Source: an uncultured Selenomonadaceae bacterium
GTDB taxonomy: Bacteria; Bacillota; Negativicutes; Selenomonadales; Selenomonadaceae
DNA: 6,151 nt
Direction: 5' to 3'
Assembly (NCBI GenBank): GCA_905236255.1
Contig: CAJOPK010000005.1
Span: forward strand, 1 to 6,151
The position numbers were made by a program, and so were the translations under genes. This document shows positions 1 to 6,112 of this stretch, piece by piece. Within the stretch, counting starts at the first letter, position 1. Each line of letters starts with the position of its first letter. Under the pieces are notes generated by a model. The model did no database searches. It was not told the origin of the DNA and saw only the letters and a program-made list of their open reading frames with translations.

Positions 1-1534
1 TTCCGATGAAGAAAAATCTTCAGATGAAGAAAAAACTCCGGATGAAGAAAAATCTTCAGATGAAGAAAAAACTCCGGATGAAGAAAAATCTTCAGATGAA
101 GAAAAAACTCCGGACGAAGAAAAATCTTCAGATGAAGAAAAATTTTCCGACGAAGAAAAATCTTCCGACGAAGAAAAATCTTCAGATGAAGAAAAAACTT
201 CAGATGAAGAAAAATCTCCGGACGAAGAAAAATCTTCAGAAAATCAAGCCGAAGAACTTGAAGAGAAAACAGTTTATTTTGCCGGCGGATTTGATGAGAG
301 CGGCGCAAATTTTTTAAAGCGCGAATTGCAACCGCTCGGAATGACGAATTTTTCTTCTCTGATTTCTCTTGCCGACGGTACGGCTTTGAAAAAGGACGCA
401 AAACTTGAGCCCGGATCTTCAATCGGCGTTGCGGTCGTTTACGGCGATTTTTCCGTCGGAGCAACCGGTACCGTTACGGCGGTCGAAGGCAATAAAATTT
501 TGGGATTCGGTCACCCCTTCTCTCATGCCGGCAACACAAACTTTTTCATGACCGATGCGTCGGTTGTCGGTTCGATAAGCGGAGTGAGCGGCAGCGGCGT
601 AAAAATTGCCGGGATCGGTCACATTATCGGAAGGATAAATCAGGATCGCGAATCGGGGGTCGCCGGTATTCTCGGAAAATTCCCGTCGGTCGTTCCCATT
701 TCGGTCACGGTCAACGACAAATTTTTGAATAAATCCGAAACTTACCGGGCGGCAATAGCTTACAACGAAAATCTTATTCCGAAACTCGGCGCGTCCATAG
801 CTTATACCGCGCTCAGCAAAACCGCCGATTCTCTTGCCGAAAGTACCGTTGTCGTCGGTTTTGATATTGACACCAATGCCGTTTCTTCCGGAAAACTTTC
901 GCGCGAAAATATGTTTTTCAATGTTTCCGATGTGGGACAGGTTGCCGTTTTGGAACTCATGCAGGCGTTGAGTCTTGTCTGCTCCAATACTTCCCGCGAA
1001 TCCGATATTTTCGGAATAAACGTCAACATTGATTTGGAAAACGAAAGAAAAACCGCCTCGCTTATTTCCGCGACGCCGGATAAAGCTTTGGTAAAACCCG
1101 GCGAAACGGTCAACTTGAAAGTAAAATTGCAGCCTTACAGAAAAGCCGAAGAAACCATTACCGTTTCCTATACCGTTCCGCTTGCGATGAAAGACGGCCC
1201 GTTGACTTTGGATCTGCACGGCGGCGCACTGATTCCGGTTGCACAGGCACTTGCCGGAGGGGGAATCGTTACCGCCGAATCAAATAAAACTTACGACGAA
1301 AAGATTGACAATTTCCTGAAAACCGGCAAAAACAACCAGCTTGTAATAGAGCCGGGTATGCCGCAGGAAATTAAGAGTGAAAGGGAAATTCGCAAGGATA
1401 TTGCACGGGCAAAAAAAGCTCGGGAGCGTTTGAAGAAGGCCGGCAAAGAATTTGAGAAAACCGAAAACAAATTTGATACCGGTTACATTATAGATAATGT
1501 AATTCATGCAATCATAAATGTTGACAAAATTTAA
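1..1534 (+). CDS. SpoIVB-like peptidase S55 family protein, N-terminus off window
   Basis: The reading frame is open from the window edge (first full codon at 2) to TAA at 1532-1534, giving 510 visible residues; the start codon and any signal peptide lie upstream. Visible residues 1-78 are 13 acidic hexapeptides. A short linker leads to VYFAGGF, then an S55 core: PGSSIGVAVVYGDF (137-150), ATGTVTAVEGNKILGFGHPF (154-173, His171 in the place of the SpoIVB catalytic His), and QDRESGVAG (214-222). A beta-rich part with PGETVNLKVKLQPY (366-379) follows, then a charged, probably helical tail (456-495). SpoIVB itself is a sporulation signalling protease; longer relatives occur in non-sporulating bacteria and their role is unknown to me. 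The catalytic Ser motif GMSGSP is absent from the visible part; in these longer relatives I recall it lying in the N-terminal half, here off window. The TTG at 326 is an internal Leu codon, not a start. murA follows 45 nt downstream, probably in the same operon. The family call is firm; proteolytic activity is unproven. Confidence 0.85.
   Translation, partial: SDEEKSSDEEKTPDEEKSSDEEKTPDEEKSSDEEKTPDEEKSSDEEKFSDEEKSSDEEKSSDEEKTSDEEKSPDEEKSSENQAEELEEKTVYFAGGFDESGANFLKRELQPLGMTNFSSLISLADGTALKKDAKLEPGSSIGVAVVYGDFSVGATGTVTAVEGNKILGFGHPFSHAGNTNFFMTDASVVGSISGVSGSGVKIAGIGHIIGRINQDRESGVAGILGKFPSVVPISVTVNDKFLNKSETYRAAIAYNENLIPKLGASIAYTALSKTADSLAESTVVVGFDIDTNAVSSGKLSRENMFFNVSDVGQVAVLELMQALSLVCSNTSRESDIFGINVNIDLENERKTASLISATPDKALVKPGETVNLKVKLQPYRKAEETITVSYTVPLAMKDGPLTLDLHGGALIPVAQALAGGGIVTAESNKTYDEKIDNFLKTGKNNQLVIEPGMPQEIKSEREIRKDIARAKKARERLKKAGKEFEKTENKFDTGYIIDNVIHAIINVDKI
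2..235 (+). repeat. Tandem 18-bp coding repeat, 13 visible units of [S/P]DEEK[S/T/F]
   Basis: Thirteen consecutive in-frame 18-bp units encode SDEEKS, SDEEKT, PDEEKS and one SDEEKF. The array starts at or before the left window edge and decays at 236 (SENQAEELEEK). Units 2-7 (20-127) form three near-identical 36-bp pairs of SDEEKT plus PDEEKS, the third differing by one GAT-to-GAC change. Changes between units are mostly synonymous (GAT/GAC, TCA/TCC) or confined to the first and last residue, while DEEK is invariant. The encoded segment is highly acidic and likely disordered or a charged spacer. It sits directly before the S55 GHPF core of its protein. Confidence 0.97.
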
Positions 1535-1566
1535 TTGAAATTAACCGACCGCTGATCGCTGACATT

Positions 1567-1571
1567 GGGAG
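1567..1571 (+). promoter_or_regulatory. Ribosome binding site that sets the murA start
   Basis: GGGAG lies 8 nt upstream of TTG 1580-1582, ideal Shine-Dalgarno spacing. It overlaps the alternative in-frame TTG at 1565, which has no comparable site in front of it. This favours 1580 as the start, giving the MurA-typical N-terminus MEKLVINGG. Confidence 0.75.
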
Positions 1572-1579
1572 TTGATATT

Positions 1580-2845
1580 TTGGAGAAACTTGTAATAAAC
1601 GGAGGCAACAGACTTGCCGGAACCGTAAAAATAAGCGGCGCAAAAAATGCCGTTCTGCCGGTAATAGCCGCAACTTTGCTCGGACAGGAAAAAGAAACCT
1701 GCCTTGACGAAGTGCCGAATTTGGACGACGTAAAAACAATAAGCGAAGTTTTGAGATCGCTCGGAGTAAAAGTCCGTCACGAACCGGCGGAAAATCGTCT
1801 TTTTGTTGACGCGACCGTCATAAATGAAGTTACCGCACCATATGAACTCGTCCGGAAAATGCGCGCATCGTTTTTGATTATGGGACCTCTGCTTGCAAGA
1901 CACGGCGAAGCGAAAATTTCACTTCCCGGCGGCTGTGCAATAGGAACCCGTCCCATTGATCTTCATTTGAAGGGCTTTGAAGCACTCGGCGCAAAAATTT
2001 CAATCGGTCACGGTTTTATCGAAGCCGCCGCGCCGGAAGGCTTGAAGGGCGCAAGAATTTATCTTGATTTTCCGTCTGTCGGTGCCACCGAAAATATTTT
2101 GATGGCGGCATCAATGGCCGAAGGTCAAACGATTATCGAAAATCCCGCGCAGGAGCCGGAAATCGTAGACCTTGCAAATTATCTTAACATTATGGGCGCG
2201 AAAATTCGCGGAGCCGGCACAAACGTCATCAAAGTCGAAGGCGCAAAAAAACTTATCGCTCACGACTACACAATAATTCCCGACAGAATCGAAGCCGGCA
2301 CTTATATGATCGCTGCGGCAATGACTCGCGGTGACGTTTACATCGAAAACGCAATCAGCGAACATTTGAAACCGGTTATCGCAAAATTGAAAGAGGCGGG
2401 CGTTGAAGTAATCGAAGATGTTGACGGTATCCGGGTAAAATGCGACAATCGTCCGAAAGCCGTTGACATAAAGACTTTGCCTTATCCCGGTTTCCCGACG
2501 GATATGCAGGCGCAATTTATGGCACTTCTGACAATTTCGGAAGGTACCGGAATGGTTACGGAAACCGTTTTTGAAAATCGTTTCATGCACGTTGACGAAC
2601 TCCGGCGCATGGGTGCAAAAATAAAAATCGACGGCAGGACTTCCGTCGTCGAAGGTCAACCGAAATTGACGGGCTGCCCGGTGAAGGCAACCGACCTGCG
2701 CGCGGGTGCGGCGGTTGTTTTGGCGGGACTTGTTGCGGACGGTGAAACTCAAATCGGTTACATTCACCATATAGATCGCGGCTATGACAATCTCGTACAA
2801 AAACTTGTGACTTTGGGCGCGGACATAAGGCGCGTCGATATTTGA
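1580..2845 (+). CDS. murA: UDP-N-acetylglucosamine 1-carboxyvinyltransferase MurA
   Basis: MurA transfers enolpyruvate from phosphoenolpyruvate to UDP-GlcNAc in the cytoplasm, the first committed step of peptidoglycan synthesis and the target of fosfomycin. The product has 421 residues, normal for the family. The start at TTG 1580 is chosen because GGGAG sits 8 nt upstream and MEKLVINGGNRLAGTVKISG matches usual MurA N-termini; a TTG at 1565 would add five residues. Recognisable sites are Lys22-Asn23 in SGAKNA, Arg95 in MRAS, the catalytic-loop Cys119 in GGCAIGTRP (a Cys, so the fosfomycin-sensitive type), Arg124, Asp308 in GFPTDMQAQF, Arg334 in ENRFMHVDEL, Asp372-Leu373 in ATDLRAG and Arg400 in HIDRGY. 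The two-lobe fold is complete with no breaks. It lies 45 nt after the S55 gene with no clear promoter between them, and ends just before a strong terminator. Firmicutes often have two MurA paralogues; which one this is cannot be told here. Confidence 0.98.
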   Translation: MEKLVINGGNRLAGTVKISGAKNAVLPVIAATLLGQEKETCLDEVPNLDDVKTISEVLRSLGVKVRHEPAENRLFVDATVINEVTAPYELVRKMRASFLIMGPLLARHGEAKISLPGGCAIGTRPIDLHLKGFEALGAKISIGHGFIEAAAPEGLKGARIYLDFPSVGATENILMAASMAEGQTIIENPAQEPEIVDLANYLNIMGAKIRGAGTNVIKVEGAKKLIAHDYTIIPDRIEAGTYMIAAAMTRGDVYIENAISEHLKPVIAKLKEAGVEVIEDVDGIRVKCDNRPKAVDIKTLPYPGFPTDMQAQFMALLTISEGTGMVTETVFENRFMHVDELRRMGAKIKIDGRTSVVEGQPKLTGCPVKATDLRAGAAVVLAGLVADGETQIGYIHHIDRGYDNLVQKLVTLGADIRRVDI

Positions 2846-2864
2846 AATTCCGGAAAATATCACG

Positions 2865-2903
2865 AAAAAAGAGTTCACTCGAAATTTTGAGGAACTCTTT
2901 TTT
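2865..2903. terminator. Bidirectional intrinsic terminator between convergent genes
   Basis: AAAAAAGAGTTC (2865-2876) pairs perfectly with GAACTCTTTTTT (2892-2903). The stem extends inward past a bulged A2877 through CTC (2878-2880) and GAG (2889-2891), closing on an 8-nt loop. An A-run opens the stem and a T-run closes it, so either strand gives a hairpin followed by a U-tract. It lies 19 nt after the murA stop and 17 nt after the stop of the minus-strand YitT gene, so it can serve both transcripts. The whole 75-nt gap between the two genes holds nothing else recognisable. Confidence 0.9.
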
Positions 2904-2920
2904 GGTTTCGACAGCAAAAT

Positions 2921-3907
2921 TCAATGAATGGATTTTTTCTTAAAACGCCCGCCGACTATGTCATGAACGACGTTGATTGTTACGAATGCGTTTTCGTCTT
3001 TATCAAGGACAATCTCCTTCAATTTGTCAACTTCAAGTCGGGTGACAACACAGTACAAAACTTCCTTGCTTTGACCGGTATAGCCGCCGGCTCCGTGCAA
3101 AAGAGTTACACCGCGTCCAAGTCTGTCATTCAAAGCGGCGGTTATTTCAAAGGGTTCGTTTGTGACAATCATGACGGCGTAGGATTCGTCAAGTCCTTTA
3201 ATGGTCACGTCAATAGTCTTTGAAATGACATAATAAGCGAAAAGCGAGTACATTGCCTTATCCCACCCGAAAAGAAGTCCGGCACCGGAAAGTATGAAGA
3301 GATTGATAAACATGACAACTTCACCGACCGACCAAACGGATCTTCTGTCCATGATGATTGCAACAATTTCCGTGCCGTCCAAAGATCCGCCCGCGCGCAT
3401 GATCAAGCCGACACCGATACCGTCTATAATTCCGCCGAAAATTGCCGCCAAAAAAGAATCGTCGGTGACTTTCGGAAATTCGCCGATAACTTCCGACCAA
3501 AAACTCAAAAAGCAAATTGAAACTATCGTGGCTGCCGCAAAACTTTTTCCGATCTGCTTGTAACCCAAAAACAAAAATGGAATGTTGAACAAAATCAGAA
3601 AAATACCGAGCGACATTCCGGAAACCGAGCTTGCCATAATCGACAGACCGACAACGCCGCCGTCAATGACATTATTCGGAATCAGAAAAAGTTCCAATCC
3701 GACCGCCGCAATAACAGCACCCACGCAAAGTTGAAAATATTTCCTCACATAAGCTGCAAAAGTTTTTCCGTGCCGAATTTTTATCGCCTTTTTGTTGATC
3801 TTGTCGGCTCTTACGCCGGCATCAATTTTCTCTTTCAAATCCTTTTCGGCTTCACTTTTTTCGTCAACTTCGATTTTATCCGATTCTCCGGATTTTTTTT
3901 CGTCCAA
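2921..3907 (-). CDS. YitT family integral membrane protein with C-terminal DUF2179
   Basis: The 328-residue product is a multi-pass membrane protein of the YitT family, whose function is unknown. Residues 1-48 are a highly charged hydrophilic extension rich in K, E and D. Hydrophobic segments follow at about 57-76, 84-95, 102-117, 122-140, 152-170 and 194-213. Family hallmarks are FLIPNNVIDGGVVGLSI (74-90) and GGSLDGTEIVAI (173-184). The soluble DUF2179 domain (about 241-322) contains GRGVTLLHGAGGYTG and KEVLYCVVTR, and the protein ends VGGRFKKKSIH. The start is TTG at 3907, preceded by GGAGG and AAGGAAG; no ATG occurs before about residue 91, which is already past the first membrane segment. 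The gene begins 18 nt after the DUF445 stop and is probably translated from the same mRNA. An A8 tract at codons 3-5 (plus-strand 3893-3900) is a possible slippage site. The family call is strong; substrate and role are unknown. Confidence 0.92.
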   Translation of the reverse strand: MDEKKSGESDKIEVDEKSEAEKDLKEKIDAGVRADKINKKAIKIRHGKTFAAYVRKYFQLCVGAVIAAVGLELFLIPNNVIDGGVVGLSIMASSVSGMSLGIFLILFNIPFLFLGYKQIGKSFAAATIVSICFLSFWSEVIGEFPKVTDDSFLAAIFGGIIDGIGVGLIMRAGGSLDGTEIVAIIMDRRSVWSVGEVVMFINLFILSGAGLLFGWDKAMYSLFAYYVISKTIDVTIKGLDESYAVMIVTNEPFEITAALNDRLGRGVTLLHGAGGYTGQSKEVLYCVVTRLEVDKLKEIVLDKDENAFVTINVVHDIVGGRFKKKSIH

Positions 3908-3912
3908 AATTA

Positions 3913-3924
3913 CTTCCTTCCTCC
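3913..3924 (-). promoter_or_regulatory. Ribosome binding site for the YitT gene
   Basis: On the minus strand GGAGGAAGGAAG ends 5 nt before the TTG at 3907. It contains two overlapping Shine-Dalgarno cores: GGAGG is 12 nt from the start and AAGGA about 7 nt. It lies wholly in the 18-nt gap after the DUF445 stop. It supports the non-ATG start, and with it the 48-residue charged N-terminal extension. Confidence 0.7.
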
Positions 3925-3925
3925 G

Positions 3926-5245
3926 TCAATAAATCGTGCCGGTCACAAGCCGAATTATCACAAACAGAACAAGACCGACGACGGAACCGACAATCGAGCC
4001 GTTCATTCTGATCCAGACAAAATCAGTTTCGGCTTTGTCGTAGACCAATTCGTTTAATTTTTCGTCCGTCAATTTGTTTAAAGCACTGCGGGCAACGGAA
4101 CCTATCAAAGGTTGTGCGTGCAGTGCCGTCCGGGCGGAAAGTTCGTAAATAAATTTTTCCGCAGACTCTTTCACCGTGCCGTCGTTTTTCAAGAGATTTA
4201 AAAGTCGATCGTATTCGACGGAAAGCATTTTTATAAAAATGTTTCCGAGATTTTTTTTCGGATTTTTTTTCTTGAGTACCGTTTCGACCTCTGCAACGGC
4301 CAGCTGATTTTCCAAATGCACGAGCGCATTTTCTATCGCGTTTTCCAACGGCATTGAAGAAATTATGTCAAGTTGAAGGCGTTCGATTAAATCGCGAAAT
4401 TCCGGAGTTTCGACAAGTTCCGAAATTTTCAATCGACATTCGTTTAATGTTTTGCGTTGAAGCGGGGAATCGGTTGCAAGTTCGTCCAAAAATTTCAAAA
4501 GTTGGGTATGCATAATTTGCGCGGCTTCTTCAAAATTCACAAAGTTGAGAGCTTCGGCAAGTCCCCTCATCAAAAGCGAAATCACTCCGGAAGATTGAGT
4601 TTTTTCAGCCGCGTATTTTTCCAAAATCCCCTGCAATTTTATTCGCGTTTCCGGTTTTTCGGCGGATCTGCGAATTTTCTTTATCAATTCGACAAACATT
4701 TCGGAATCTTTGTTGCTTTTCTTCAATTTTTCGCCGAAAATCGAAATCAGTTTTTTTGCGTCAATATCTCCCGCAAATCGCTTTAAAGTCCGGGCGGTTG
4801 ACTTTGCAAGTTGTTCTTTGTCTTGAGAATTTATGAATTTTCGCACCGCCCCGAAAATTTCTTGCAAAAAAAACTCCCGCGTTTCACTCTTTTCAAGATA
4901 AGCCGTCAGGAGCGGCAACAAATGCAGGTTACCCATTTTTTGAAAGATCGTCCTGCGCGAAAAAAATTCCTTCTGCACCATTTGTACCGATGCGTCCACA
5001 AATTCGCGGCGGCGTGCCGGCAATATTGCCGTGTGGAAAGGAAAACCGAGCGGTTTTTTGAAAAGTGCCGTTACCGCAAACCAGTCCGCAATTCCTCCGA
5101 CCAATGCCGCCTCAGTCACAAACAAAAATCCTTCCGCCAAAATTGATCCCGGATTTGAAATTTTTATTCCCGCTGCAAGCAAAAAAAATAATGCGGCGCA
5201 TAAAAGCGTTGTATCTGCATTATTCCACCTGTTCAATATATGCAC
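3926..5245 (-). CDS. DUF445 family membrane protein
   Basis: The 439-residue product belongs to the DUF445 family (related to YheB/YjiN-type proteins), of unknown function. Residues 12-28 form a first hydrophobic segment and about 34-62 a second that contains the hallmark EAALVGGIADWFAVTALF, followed by KKPLGFPFHTAILP (63-76). The middle, about 80-405, is mostly charged, helix-prone sequence, possibly coiled. The C-terminus carries the second hallmark, VWIRMNGSIVGSVVGLVLF (410-428), a membrane segment. The likely topology is a large helical domain held between N- and C-terminal membrane anchors. The start is uncertain: GTG at 5245 has GGAAAGG only 2 nt upstream, whereas TTG at 5236 (three codons in) is 11 nt from it. 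It is the first gene of a two-gene operon with yitT, driven by the promoter at 5277-5305. Two A8 tracts lie 4 nt apart within the gene (plus-strand 4251-4258 and 4263-4270). Confidence 0.93.
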   Translation of the reverse strand: MHILNRWNNADTTLLCAALFFLLAAGIKISNPGSILAEGFLFVTEAALVGGIADWFAVTALFKKPLGFPFHTAILPARRREFVDASVQMVQKEFFSRRTIFQKMGNLHLLPLLTAYLEKSETREFFLQEIFGAVRKFINSQDKEQLAKSTARTLKRFAGDIDAKKLISIFGEKLKKSNKDSEMFVELIKKIRRSAEKPETRIKLQGILEKYAAEKTQSSGVISLLMRGLAEALNFVNFEEAAQIMHTQLLKFLDELATDSPLQRKTLNECRLKISELVETPEFRDLIERLQLDIISSMPLENAIENALVHLENQLAVAEVETVLKKKNPKKNLGNIFIKMLSVEYDRLLNLLKNDGTVKESAEKFIYELSARTALHAQPLIGSVARSALNKLTDEKLNELVYDKAETDFVWIRMNGSIVGSVVGLVLFVIIRLVTGTIY

Positions 5246-5257
5246 GACCTTTCCGCT

Positions 5258-5321
5258 GTGAATTTTTCTTTTGCAAAGTATAATTCAATTTTTTCAAAAT
5301 GTCTACCCTGCAAAAATTCAC
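5258..5321. repeat. Exact 10-bp inverted repeat flanking the operon promoter
   Basis: GTGAATTTTT (5258-5267) and AAAAATTCAC (5312-5321) are perfect reverse complements, 44 bp apart. The promoter hexamers at 5277-5305 lie between the arms. One arm is just upstream of the -35 and the other just downstream of the expected start of transcription. This could be a pair of half-operators or a chance match in AT-rich DNA; no known operator is recognised. Confidence 0.45.
5277..5305 (-). promoter_or_regulatory. Sigma-A-type promoter for the DUF445-yitT operon
   Basis: Read on the minus strand, TAGACA (5305-5300; one mismatch to TTGACA) is followed by a 17-nt AT-rich spacer and TATACT (5282-5277; one mismatch to TATAAT). 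Transcription would begin near 5270, leaving a leader of about 25 nt before the GTG at 5245. Both hexamers are close to consensus and the spacing is optimal. The kdsB stop is 25 nt upstream of the -35, and I see no convincing terminator between, so read-through from kdsB is also possible. Confidence 0.7.
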
Positions 5322-5330
5322 GGGACAAGT

Positions 5331-6059
5331 CTAAAATTTTTGATAAATTTCGTTGACGAGTTTTAAATCTTCTTCCGTATCCACCCCGACAAATTTACAG
5401 TCGCTTTTGATTACGCGAATTTTAAAACCGTTTTCCAGTGCGCGGAGTTGTTCCAAAGATTCGGATTGTTCCAGCGGAGTTGACTGCATTTTTGAATAAT
5501 TGAGCAAAAATTCCCGGCGATAGGCATAAATTCCGATATGCTTGTAAACGGGGGATTTTCCGGAATTTCTCGGATAGGGAATAAGTGAACGCGAAAAATA
5601 CAGGGCGTTGCTGTTTTTGTCGACAACGACTTTTACGTTGTTGGGATTTTTTTTCTCTTCATCATCGGTAAGTTCGGTCGCAACGGTAGCCATTTGCAGT
5701 TCCGGATCGTTTGAAAACTGATTTACCAATTCGTCAATCAGTTCCGCCTCAATCAAAGGTTCGTCCCCCTGAACATTTACGACAAGATCAACGTCCGGAA
5801 AATTTCCGGCAACTTCGGCAAGTCTGTCCGTACCGGTTTTGTGATCCGCCCGGGTCATCATTGCCCGTCCGGAATTTTCTTCAACGGCTTTAAAAATTCT
5901 CTCGTCATCGGTCGCCACAATGACTTCCGAAATATTTTTTGCCAATTTCGCCCGCTCGTAAACTCTTACAATCATAGGCTTGCCGCAAATATCTTTAAGG
6001 GGTTTGCCGGGCAAACGTGTTGAAGCGTAACGGGCGGGAATTACACAAATCGACTTCAT
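5331..6059 (-). CDS. kdsB: 3-deoxy-manno-octulosonate cytidylyltransferase (CMP-Kdo synthetase)
   Basis: KdsB couples CTP and Kdo to give CMP-Kdo and pyrophosphate in the cytoplasm, the activated sugar that Kdo transferase adds to lipid A precursors. The 242-residue product is of normal length. Motifs in order are IPARYASTRLPGKPL (7-21, nucleotide-binding loop), HKTGTDRLAE (73-82), NVQGDEPLI (95-103, with the metal-ligand Asp99), YFSRSLIPYPR (154-164), YKHIGIYAYRREFL (172-185), LEQLRALENG (202-211) and VGVDTEEDL (224-232, with Asp227). The start is ATG 6059, giving MKSICVIPARYAS, as in typical KdsB; a TTG one codon earlier (6062) is less likely. There is no good Shine-Dalgarno directly upstream, only GAAG 3 nt away. 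The ATG overlaps a TGA in TGATG, so coupling to a leader reading frame is possible. The stop is TAG. The gene implies that the organism makes Kdo-containing LPS. Confidence 0.97.
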   Translation of the reverse strand: MKSICVIPARYASTRLPGKPLKDICGKPMIVRVYERAKLAKNISEVIVATDDERIFKAVEENSGRAMMTRADHKTGTDRLAEVAGNFPDVDLVVNVQGDEPLIEAELIDELVNQFSNDPELQMATVATELTDDEEKKNPNNVKVVVDKNSNALYFSRSLIPYPRNSGKSPVYKHIGIYAYRREFLLNYSKMQSTPLEQSESLEQLRALENGFKIRVIKSDCKFVGVDTEEDLKLVNEIYQKF

Positions 6060-6066
6060 CAACTTC

Positions 6067-6112
6067 GCGGCACGGATACTCCGACCTCTACAGGTTGGGG
6101 AGGAAGTGCCGC
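6067..6112 (-). promoter_or_regulatory. Structured leader hairpin upstream of kdsB
   Basis: On the minus strand GCGGCAC (6112-6106) pairs perfectly with GTGCCGC (6073-6067). Inside it CTCC (6102-6099) pairs with GGAG (6082-6079), and ACCT (6095-6092) pairs with AGGT (6087-6084) around a GTAG loop. The element ends 7 nt before the kdsB ATG. It is much richer in G+C than the AT-rich sequence upstream of it (6128-6151). It matches no riboswitch or leader class that I recognise. The pairing is seen in the sequence; a regulatory role is inferred. Confidence 0.5.

Noticed and set aside
2..235. CRISPR array
   Set aside because: Repeats are contiguous 18-bp coding units with no spacers.
6..317. Open plus-strand frame with a strongly basic repeat (MKKNLQMKKKLR pattern)
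   Set aside because: It is the +1-shifted reading of the 18-bp repeat array. Any 18-bp unit without stops gives such a frame, and the acidic frame continues into the conserved S55 domain.
326..328. TTG as the start of the S55 gene
   Set aside because: The same frame is open to the left edge through the repeat array and conserved linker, so this is an internal Leu codon.
419..1219. Long minus-strand open frame opposite the S55 gene
   Set aside because: No recognisable domain, and low-complexity basic composition as expected for the antisense of a well-conserved coding frame.
1565..1567. TTG as the murA start
   Set aside because: The GGGAG ribosome binding site overlaps it and is correctly spaced for TTG 1580, which also gives the standard MurA N-terminus.
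2111..2917. Long minus-strand open frame opposite murA
   Set aside because: Antisense shadow of the clear MurA frame; Phe/Arg/Asp/Val-rich with no family motif, and it runs through the terminator.
5303..5328. Terminator after kdsB
   Set aside because: Only short CCC/GGG pairing around an AT-rich loop with no T-tract on the minus strand; too weak to call.
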